From: Tillandsia leiboldiana
Lineage: Eukaryota; Streptophyta; Magnoliopsida; Poales; Bromeliaceae
Assembly: GCA_029204045.2 (NCBI GenBank)
Contig: CM055082.1
Span: forward strand, 620,001-684,000
Direction of reading: 5' to 3'
DNA: 64,000 nt
Shown one piece after another: positions 12,569-22,800 of this stretch (position 1 is the stretch's first letter; the number at the start of each line of letters is the position of its first letter). Made by a program: the position numbers and the translations under genes. The notes under the pieces are model-generated. The model searched no databases. It was not told the DNA's origin and saw only the letters and a list, made by a program, of their open reading frames with translations.

Positions 12569-13566
12569 AGATGATGATCCCCCTCTATTTCCACATTGCC
12601 TCAAGAAGAAGATCCTGCTTGTCTTATCCTTTTTTTTCTTTTTTTTTTTTGGTTTTTGCTCCTTATGCATTGAACTAGTTTTAATGACCACTTGTTTTGA
12701 ACATTGGTGCTTCTAAATTATCTTACTTATTTGCGCAGTGGCCTCTGAAAATTTAAGATGGTTTAGTTTTCCATATATATATATATATCTGACGAGGATT
12801 CAAATGTATGCAAATAAGTGAGGTCATCAAAGGACATCAATGAAGAACATCTTGAATGGTATTAATGCAATTTTGAATAATCATATCAGTAAATGTGCCC
12901 AAAAATCTGGAAAAATGGTAAAGGAAAAGAAACAGTAATTGATTCCGATGCCATTCTTAGCTTAGCATCATCTTCAACATGAGCAAGTTGAACTAAAACA
13001 ATTTTGTTATTCCACCACTCTAAAGAAGGGGAATATTTTCTAGTGAGGGAGCATGCCATCCACTTACTTTCATGTCCAGCTTTTTTATTTCCCTTTTTCT
13101 CCCTCAGCACATGCAAAAAAATATTTGCCAAACAATAAACTAAATCATCTTTCTCAATGTTTAATGAAAAAAAGGGTTTTTTTTTTTTTTTCTTTTTTTC
13201 TTTTTTTTTTTTCTTTTTGCCCTTTGACAAAACCACAATGATGAACTGATCAAATACCACATAATAATATTTTTGCTTGTAATAATCTCTTAGAAGAAAT
13301 ATTGTATTAAAATACTTTTTACCTTCTTTTTTTTTTTTTTTGCAGTAGAAACAGCAATACTAATTTGGATTTTTTTTATTAGAGCTCAGAATTTTAAATA
13401 TGGTAAAAGTCATAGCCTTTTCAAATTTTAAATTATTTTAATGTAGATAACGGTAGCTGAAAGAAAATGCGCAATTATTGTTAAATAAACTAGCACTAAA
13501 TTATCATCAAATAAACTTGGCAATGTCAAATTAAAAAACAACAAATATTAGTGACATTTAAATTTA

Positions 13567-14161
13567 GGGGCAATTTCCTACGTACCCCTAAAAATTTTTC
13601 TGTTTTCATATTTACCCCTCTTAGAAGGCTAATATTAAAACTACCCTTCTTACGTTCCAACTTCTTTCCAAAATACCCCTGAAGTTAAACTCTGTTAGTG
13701 TACCGTTTGGAACTGCCGTTATTTGTGTGTAATTACTATTTTGCCCTTTCAAATATATCCTAAACCCTAAAACCCTAAACCCCTAAACCCTAAAACCCTA
13801 AACCCTAAACCCTAAACCCTAAAACCCTAAAAAATCTTAAAACCCTAAAAAACCCTAAAAAACCCTAAAACCCTAAACCCTAAACCCTAAACCCTAAACC
13901 CTAAATCCTAAACCCAAAAACCCTAAAAAATCCTAAACCCTAAACCCTAAATCCTAAACCAGGGCAAAATAGGTATATCTGATAGTTTTCAACTCCGATT
14001 ATTATTTAACTCTAATTTAACCATAGTTAACTTAATAAAGGGAAACGGTAGGGGTATTTTTAATAACGGTGGAACGTATGAAGGGTATATTGGAAAGAAA
14101 AAAATAAGAGGGGTAAATCAGATATTTCTTCATATTTCAAGGGTACACAGGCAATTATCCC
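13567..14161. mobile_element. Mutator-like MITE (595 bp) with 9-bp target duplication
   Basis: Left end GGGGCAATTTCCTACGTACC; right end, read inward on the other strand, GGGATAATTGCCTGTGTACC. It is flanked on both sides by TTAAATTTA (13558-13566 and 14162-14170), a perfect 9-bp target duplication as expected for Mutator-type elements. The arms pair over a longer distance (for example ACCCCTCTTAG near 13613 with TAAGAGGGGTAA near 14105). There is no coding sequence. The matching position in unit A, near 9770-9790, is empty. Confidence 0.85.
13759..13959 (+). repeat. Telomere-like (CCCTAAA)n array inside the MITE
   Basis: About 200 bp of CCCTAAA and CCCTAAAA units with variants such as CCCTAAAAAA, lying between the two arms of the MITE. 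The base unit is the plant telomere repeat on the C-strand. The degenerate units and internal location mark it as an interstitial array. Confidence 0.9.
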
Positions 14162-14239
14162 TTAAATTTAATTGGGCACATTACAACTAAGAAAAACTTG
14201 GTAAATTTTTGTGATTTTATTTTTACTAGTATAGTCATG

Positions 14240-15340
14240 TTTTGCTAAAAAAAAATAGAAAAGAAGAGAAAGTTATAATTTTTTAAAAAAATCATGTTTT
14301 ACAAATAAAAAGTCATATTTCATTAAAAAGAATAATGTAAATTATTCCTTGAGCTACGCGTAGAGAGAGAGAGGAATCTTAGATCTCGCAGAAAGAAGCT
14401 AATAATAAATAATAAAATATATACATTTAAAAAATAAAGTTGGATTTCTAATAGAATTAAATGACTTTAGGATTTCAATGTCTCCAACAATTTTGAAATT
14501 TTAATAATTGAATCATGAAGAGATTCTAATTACTCAAGGACTTTGATAGATTCCTATAATTTTAGAATTTTTATCATTGAATAATAAAGAGATGCAGAAA
14601 AAAAGAATTTAAAAATCAAACTGATATTTGTGGCTCATGGGATAAATACTAAATTATAAAATCAAATAAAGTCAAATAAAAATATATAAGGGTATTTTAA
14701 ATATAAATAATTTTTATAAATAGAGGAACATTTTTTGAACAAAAATTGATAAATCCAAAACTTTTTTTTTTTGAGGAAAAATTCCAAAACTTTTAAACGC
14801 ACTTTTATATAGGCTTAATTACACTGTATTATACTTTATAGTTTTTTTTACTGTACAATTTTTTTTTTCCAAGACATCGTTCAATTATTCTTTTTTTTTA
14901 AAAAAAAAAAAATTCTACAATATAAACAATAAACCTATAATTTTATTTAAAAACTATTAAAAAATATTTATTAAAGTAGCAGAACTTATATTCAACTTAT
15001 TTTGATATAAAAAATAACAAAAATATATAAAAATAACTTAATAAAATTTTCTAATGAGCCTATCACAAAATTTTATTTTATTTTTTTCTATTATTTAACT
15101 AATATCTTATAAGAAAATTATTAGATTTTGTCTAATATACTATATTTGTTAATTTTACTATATAGATTGGCGAGAAAAAAAAATAGTAATATTTCTAGGA
15201 AAAAAAAAAGTACATCTAAAATATTATGTAAAAATTGATAAAATAAAATAAAATAATAATATTTATTTATTTATTTTTTAATATAGCAAATAAAAATAAC
15301 GCTTAAGTATAATTAAGCCTTATTATATAGAAGATTTATT
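14240..15340. other. AT-rich insert specific to unit B
   Basis: Very AT-rich non-coding DNA with poly-A/T runs, absent from the matching place in unit A (about 9840). Nothing gene-like seen. Probably one or more old insertions. Confidence 0.5.
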
Positions 15341-15554
15341 TAATCTTCGCAAAAATTCCGAAACAGTAACGAATCAGAGTCCAATACACAGAAACCATCA
15401 TCGACCATTCATTCGGTATATTTTACGAATCCGTACTGATCGAACGGTGCAAAATAGATATCCATACGAACACGAGTCAAATTTTGGAGGTTTCCGTATA
15501 ATACGCCGCGGAACACTGTACCGCGTCGAACTCCTCTCCGACCCTTCGCCGCAC

Positions 15555-15681
15555 TATAAACCCTCCCCCCCTTTCCTCCTCACACAAATCCCCTTCAGTT
15601 CCTTTTAGGGCTTCGATTCGATTCGAATCGAATTCTAGGGTTTTAATTTAATCTTTTCGGATTTTGTTTGGAGGAGGAATC
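15555..15681 (+). promoter_or_regulatory. TCTP copy 2 core promoter and leader
   Basis: TATAAA at 15555-15560, 127 bp before the ATG, and TAGGGTTT at 15636-15643, matching copy 1. The leader differs by a small palindromic expansion, CGATTCGATTCGAATCGAAT (about 15612-15632). Confidence 0.65.
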
Positions 15682-18117
15682 ATGCTCGTCTACCAGGATC
15701 AGCTCTCCGGTATGATTATCTTCCGATTTTGGGGATTTTGTGCCCTAAATCGTTTTGATTTATTTTGTTTTTTTGGTGAAATTAGTGGCTTTGGTGATGG
15801 TTTGCTTTTAGATCTGAAGTAAAATTTGGATTTTGGGCGCCTTAATCTAGTAGTTGGTGCTATTATAGTGTTTTTGTATTATTTTGCAGAGCTTGCTTCC
15901 TTTTTTGGGTGAATTATGCGTAGAATTTTCTTATTTCTGATGAAAATTAATGGTTTTGGTGTTCAGTAATCCTAGATCTGCTGGAGAGATTGGATTTTGG
16001 GCGTTTTAAACCTGAATTGGCGCTATTTGAGTATTAATTTTGTGGTTTGTTGCAGAGTTGCCTCCTATTAGTTTTGATTGTGTTCATTTTTCAGAGAATT
16101 TTTGTGAATCGAAATATTTCTTCTTTTATGCTTCAGCATGATTTGGTAGAAGAGCTAATAGAATTTGGAAATTATTTAGTTGATGTGGATGAGATTCATG
16201 AAATTGGTGTTTAATGCCCCTAATACTTGAGTCTTGTGTATTGATTGTGGGTGCGGATTATCTCACTTTATTGGTTTTAGCTTTGTTTATTTTGTGAAGA
16301 TTGGTATCTGAGTTTTAACCACCGTAGTGGTGCACAAATCCCCTCAAAGGTAACAAAATTTAATGATGTATGGATTGTAGTTTGTGTGTGCTTGTGCACG
16401 ATCTAAATATTTAATTAGGGTTGTGAAGTGTGAATTTATGGGAAAAATATTGTTTGGTTTCTTAATATTTAGTTAAGATAATATCATGTACATTGTAATT
16501 CGGATGCCTTGTTTTACTACTTACCTCTTTCTTTTCTTTGTAACAAATTTTGCAATGAAACTTTTGCTGGTCTTTAGTGGCCTATCGAATTTATTTTGAT
16601 TGTGGGCATTGTACTTCTCTGGATGTTTTCTGTAAAATATTGGATATACAAGCAGCTCCACTTGTTGTCTGGTCCTTTATTACACTGGCGCTTGTTGCTT
16701 GAACATTTTGTATGGCGTGAGAGTGAGATCACGCATTTTATTCTCGTCGTTGGTTGCTAATAAACTGATGCTATTCTATTATGTACTCTTTGTTACTTGC
16801 TAACAATTTATAGTTTGAATCATTTGATAGGTGATGAGCTCCTTTCGGACTCATTCCCCTTCAAGGAGATTGAAAATGGGATGTTGTGGGAAGTTGAGGG
16901 GAAGGTCAGTATTACATTAGACTTTGTGTCCTTTCCCCCCCCCCTTTTCCCTCCCCCTTTTTCTATTTATCAAGTTTTTTCTGGGGAAATTCACAAACTG
17001 ATTTTTTTCTGAATTAATGTTTTCTGTTCTTCAAAATTGGTGCCTAGTTCTAAAGTCATCAGAAAATGATTTTACTGTACATTTTGTAGCATGAGATAAC
17101 TTCTCGAATAATGCAGTACGTCGCTACTGGGAGAGCTTGGTTAATGAATTTAAATGTACTAATAATCAGCAAACTAACATATTAATCTATTGGCAGTGGG
17201 TGGTTCAAGGAGCCGTTAGCGTAGACATTGGTGCAAACCCTTCTGCGGAAGGTGGGGAAGAAGATGAAGGGGTTGATGATCAGGCTGTAAAGGTTGTTGA
17301 TATCGTCGACACCTTCAGGCTTCAGGTTGTTTCTCCTCTTCCATTGAATGAAACTGAAATTTTTTTAATAAACTTTTATTTTGGTGGTGTAGACATTATC
17401 CACACTGTTGTTTGTTTCTTATTATATTTTCTTCTAATATTACTTGATCTGTAGGAACAACCTGCTTTTGACAAAAAGCCGTTTGTTACCTTCATGAAGC
17501 GCTACATCAAGAACTTGACGCCCAAATTGGATGAGGAGAAGCAGGGGCATTTTAAGAAGCACATCGAGGGGGCCACCAAGTTCTTGCTCTCGAAGCTCAA
17601 GGACTTCCAATTGTATGTTCTTTATTTTCTGGTTATTTTTTTACCATTCTTTTACACTTTGGTAGTATGATAGCTCTCTCAAAGAAACTGATTTTTATAA
17701 TTTTTAAGGTCAAATGTACATATTAGTGTAACAGATTAATTCCCAAACATGGCTGTCCTTGAGTTTACATTCAAAATCTCTTCCACTTGTTAGTTTTACG
17801 GCTCCCACTAGGAATAATATTGTGAGAAACTGGCTACGTTTAATGTACTATTGTCTTTTAAATTATTAGCCCAAATTGCGATTTATCGAGAGTTCAGGGC
17901 CTATGCGCATGTTACCAATTCTGAAACAATAAATAGAACCCAATACTTTTGGTGGTGAGTACTGATCATATATGTTATACATATATATTTTTCCTACAGT
18001 TTTGTCGGCGAGAGCATGCATGAAGATGGTGGCATTGTATTTGCATACTACAAAGAGGGAGCGACTGACCCGACATTTTTATACTTAGCCTACGGATTGA
18101 AGGAGGTCAAGTGCTAA
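15682..18117 (+). CDS. TCTP: Translationally controlled tumor protein homolog, copy 2
   Basis: Five exons: 15682-15709, 16831-16904, 17197-17325, 17455-17612, 18000-18117; 168 aa. Splice sites sit at exactly the same codons as copy 1, and exon lengths are identical (28, 74, 129, 158, 118). It has Q7, P19 and P86 where copy 1 has H7, S19 and Q86. P19 (DSFPFKEIENGM) looks like the more usual family form. Promoter and introns are retained, so it arose by DNA duplication and not by retroposition. No disabling change seen; both copies should be expressed unless silenced. Confidence 0.95.
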
Positions 18118-18230
18118 AGATAATGTTGCCCCTCTATTTCCACATTGCCTCAAGAAGACCCTGCTTGTTTTATCCTTTTTTTTGGTTTTTGCTCCTTATG
18201 CATTGAACTAGTTTTAATGAGTACTTGTTT

Positions 18231-19881
18231 GATCTCGGTTTTAATTTGAGTGCTTGATTGAGGATTAATACTTGCTTGCACTTTTTGAATCCTTTCCTTA
18301 TCGATTTCTATGATATTGTCAGAAACTTGGGTTGGTAATCTATATGCATCAGCTTTTATTCTTTGTAGTGTCGTAATGGGATGCCAGTTACAATTGGTTT
18401 TGTAGATTTTTTTTGTTTGTGGATTCTTCTTTCTCTAATATCACTTTTGTTATGTAATTTAAAACAATTTTTTTGTGTGTGATGCATGAGACTAACTCGT
18501 CACTAACAGCAACATGTTTAACCAATCAATGAAGAGGCTAACTGCGTTACCCTCTCTTTGGATTTAATGAAATTTAAAATTTGTTAATAATCAATAACTG
18601 ATTCTGTATTTTTCTAGGTATTATAATCTGAAATCACATCATTATTTGATTTTAATGCTCTCTCTTTTGCCGCAATGCAGTAAAACTAGCACCTTTCATG
18701 ATTTGGGTTCTTATAGTTAGCTAGATTTGTTCTTGCTGGCTGGTTTGATGCCATTTCGGTGTTCAGTGTGATATGTTTGTCTAACTCATTTGTTCTTAGA
18801 TGAAGAGGTGACAATTGTGATTAGTTTTGTGGGGACCTATTTGTTTGGTCAAGATTTAGTTGGCCATTTTGGAAATAAATAGATGGAGGCTTTGATTCTG
18901 ATTGAGCCTTTCTCTACAAGATGCAATGCTGTTGTTTCTGCAGTTGAAGTTAACAGTTTAATTTCGCCGAATTTATCCAACTCTGGAGTGATGCAAATTA
19001 GCCAAATCTTATGATGATTGTGCTCCTTTAGGTTTCCCATCTGTACTGCTGCATTTGTGCGAAATGTTTATTTTCGACATTTTTGCGATATGCACATGAA
19101 GGGAAGCCTTTAGTTGAAGCGCGCATCACTGATGATAAAAATCGGGATTGGTTCTTGCTGACCAGAAATGTCAGATTCAATTCCTTCAATGGTAGTTACT
19201 TAATACAGACTAGTTTTGCCTCTATGAAAATTTGAGTTCTTCTTTCGGGCATTTTTGTATTATCATCGCACTTTCAAGCATTTTAACTATTGCAAGTCAT
19301 CTAGATGTTTAATAAGAGATACGAGTATAACAATAGTACTATGCTTTTTGATGGATTTTGATTGAATTATGCATGATCAACAGCGCAGAAAATTGACTGG
19401 AGTTGACGTCTCCAAAGACAAACACACAAATGCTTGAAATGAGTAGTCTAAAAGTCTTATCCCAATGAGAAAAGCAGAACATATGGGGCCAAGATTCTCT
19501 CCCTTACAAAATAGGTAAAAATAACTTACGACCTTAACGAGGAACCCATGTTTCATGGCATCCTTAGATTCTCTATACATTTACAGGCAGGTAGGAAATT
19601 TAAGCCCAAGGTAGCAAAACTTTGTCCTTCATATCTGACCGCAACCGGCACCTGCAGCTTCAAAAACAGAACAAAATACTTGAAAAACAAAATGAGGCCG
19701 CCATTTTCTGCCTTAACGCTTCTTTTTAAGTACCTAGAAAAAAAGAAAGAAAAAGAAGTGTAAATTGGAAAAAACAAAAATTCCAGAAAGTAGGAACAAA
19801 AATAGTGGTACAGGGACAAATGCTGAAGGGTCAAAAACATATATTTCTTTTTAAGTGCCCAGAAAAGGTCAGGAATTCACT
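18231..19881. other. Intergenic region between TCTP copy 2 and PMS1
   Basis: The two flanking genes converge here, so it should hold the PMS1 3' untranslated region on the right. No convincing coding frame or RNA gene seen. Confidence 0.5.
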
Positions 19882-22800
19882 TTAACCTTTTTTCTGAACA
19901 GTTGTTAAGTCAACTAGATGCCGCATTGTCGGCCTACCATGTGGACAGTTCCAAGGAGACTTAAGGCCTGTCAAATTGTTCAGTATCTGAAGACAAAGAC
20001 GACCAAAGAAAGCACGCTTAGCGAAGCTGCAAAACAACTAATAAACCAAGATCACAGGTCAATTTGCTGATCACTTTTTTTCCCTTCATGTAGGAACAGG
20101 GGTTAATGTACCACGCCGACACCTTGCCGGCACGGTATGACATAGCCACCGCCAACAGGCTCATATTACGGGCTGGTCCAATTGTCGACCAGAGCTGCCG
20201 ACACATGAATCCTTGTATACATATACTACATCTATATCGGCAAGTTCTACTCCTGCCTTTATTATATGTAAGGTTTCACTGATCACCTTCTGCATCTCTG
20301 TCTTCGTGAGTGGATCGCCAATCATAATGGATGTCCGGCAGGCCCTTGAAGCCAACATAGCACGGACTCTCGAAGGGCAGACAGAATCAGCTGTGTCCAT
20401 TTTGTAGTTACTGATTATTGCACAATCTCCTTGACCGTCAGCAAGGGTTGAGATAAGCTCCCTCACATCTGCATCACGAAAAATGAAGGAACAAATTAAG
20501 AATTAGAAACATCCATGTAGATGTATCCTACTGCAAATATGAATACGGTGTACCTTCAGTGCCAAATGTTACGTTTTTACTGAAGGGCACAGCTTTTAAC
20601 AGAAAATGGTGACCAGGTGGAGCTTGCAAATCCTCAACTAAAATGAAACCATTTTTCCTGACAAAACCAGAGAAAAATTAACCAACTGTAGACAGAACAA
20701 GGCTCTGAATGAGCTACTATGAAAAGGAATACACAACATATGTTGATTGAAAACTTTATAGGTCACCAAAAATTTCAGTACTTTGAGATACGTTGTTAGT
20801 ATTCTACTTTTCTTTTCTTTTCTTTTATGGTTCAAAGTTTCATTTGCTCCCGTGCAATGTTAATAACCCAAAATTTCCTAAATCACAAATTACTGATAAA
20901 ATGATCACATCACTTGAACAATACATGGGGGAAGGCAAGCAGGCGGCATACCTGATAATGTCTATGTGCATAGAAGCTACTACTTCCTCTTCCGGTGATA
21001 GTTCCAACCTTATTGGTCTGTATTCAAACATATATAATGTAAATTAATAGACAGATTAAGAATGAAGTAAAATGAAAAAGAACTACATTGATATTTCTAA
21101 CGAATGATACATATAGATGATAAAGTCCTTACTGAAGTAGGGGCTGTAAATTCAAGATTGTTGAACGGGAGAGGCGCTCAAAATTGTACTTTTCATCAGC
21201 AGCATGCTGTAAAGTATAAAACATCATACAATTATTCTAATCCAAGTCAAAATAGCAACAGTTAGAATTATTATAATGTTCCGAACAACAGAACTTTCAC
21301 CCACATTATCTTTAAAATTGATACCAGCGTAACCGGGGCATTGATGTTTGTTGATGCAAAAGAAAGGAAAATTTTACCTGATCGACAATAAATAAGTCTT
21401 GGTCTAATTTTCCAATAATGAAACCCAGATTGAACTGCCCAACGACCTGAAACATGTCATAATACTCGATGCTACTAATCGATTCTTATAAGTCATTCTT
21501 ATGCTGATATTGAAAAATAAAATTACGTTACTGTTAATTGATTCTCACCTGCATTCGTCCAAAATCCTCCTTTCTAAAAAATCTCTCCAACTCATTGGTA
21601 GCTGCAGCGAGACAACAAGCTTTTCCTTCATCATTTTCTGGTTGAAAATTCTCAAGTGTTGCAGCAGTAAAACACCTGAGATGAGACACAAGAAAGGAAC
21701 ATAAGCACATAACCACTATAGGTGTGTTCACTTGTAAAAAATAAAGCACAATGATTTAAGGGGCTTACATATATCTCCCTGCAAAAATAATATATTTACA
21801 TTATATACTCCGTAAAACTTGAATTATCATATATTACCCTCAAACAGTGCAGTTTCCTACAAAAATACCACATGTTAAGCTACACGGTCATCCAATTCAT
21901 GGATGAAAATTGCTTTTGTATCAGAAGAAGAGCATCAGAGAGTGGAGCTTTCTGTGAGTAAAAGGGTATACATGTCATAATCAAGTTTTTAAAGGGTATA
22001 TATTGAAATTCAGATTTTGCTGAGATATATGTAACTATTTGTAAGATAAGAAGCAATATATATGTAAGGACAACAAAGTTCAATGACCTTCCAATCTTTC
22101 TTTCCTTATATATGGAATCGCCTGAACAAAGTAATGAGAGCCTCTGTTGCCTTCTTTTCCTAAGCTCATCGAGACTAAATTGCAAAAGCGGGTATGTTCT
22201 CAAACCAGAGCAGGTCTTTAGAGCACAACTGTCTTCGTCACTTCTATTTGGGAATGGACAGGTGGTTGAAAGATTTCCAGAATCCCCTTCATGATCTTCG
22301 CCAGTAAAAGTTTCCGATACAGATGCTAAAGCACATAGATCATGTGTTCCTGTCTGCTGGAATAATAGCATTCGGTTCAGAGACTTACAAAAAATAAAGT
22401 GTTCGCATTATAATACCGATGTTCATCTTCATCACTTTTAGGAATCAAGAATCAGAAGAACAGCAATTTACTAAAACAAATGTTAAAAGTTTCTGATCCT
22501 TTCCATCTTACCATGCTTGGACCTCCATCATTAGCATCGCATTCACCAGAAAGAGGTAGTCCAACAGCCTTAGAGACATTAGATGGCACATAATTCCGTA
22601 GAAGTTCTTTCCTATTTCCTTGAAGCAAATCATTTTCCAGAAAATCTGAAGTGTTTTTCGCAATTCTGCATGAACTGGTTTCATTCCTCAGTACGGGAAC
22701 TTCAGAAAGAAGACCGCAACTATCTTCATGCTTCCTCTTATGTACAGCCACAAAGTTTGTAAGAAAAGACTGAACAAAGTTTGAATGAGAAGGTTTATCG

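Larger units (their letters stand above)
7322..12701 (+). repeat. Tandem duplication unit A (carries the first TCTP gene)
   Basis: Matches 12702-18230 in the same order. The start GCATTGGTGCTTC (7322) corresponds to ACATTGGTGCTTC (12701). The 3' flank TTGCTCCTTATGCATTGAAC of TCTP copy 1 recurs after copy 2. Upstream blocks also pair: 7331-7490 with 12711-12890, 8390-8600 with 12890-13110, 9520-9840 with 13270-14220. Promoter, exons and introns are nearly identical. Unit A differs by unshared AT-rich inserts (about 7480-8380 and 8620-9450). Confidence 0.9.
12702..18230 (+). repeat. Tandem duplication unit B (carries the second TCTP gene)
   Basis: Second copy of the unit described at 7322-12701. 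The junction reads GTTTTGAACATTGGTGCTTC near 12695-12712: left part is the TCTP 3' flank, right part is the start of the unit. Similarity ends after ACTTGTTT at about 18230. Unit B carries its own insertions, including the MITE at 13567-14161 and an AT-rich insert at about 14240-15340. Confidence 0.9.

Noticed and set aside
13759..13959. CCCTAAA array as a chromosome end
   Set aside because: Units are degenerate, the array is internal to a MITE with a perfect target duplication, and ordinary genes lie on both sides.
21880..22371. 163-codon frame in PMS1
   Set aside because: It is exon 4 read on into intron 4; the true exon ends at the donor at 22088, which restores the conserved CFTAAT block of exon 5.
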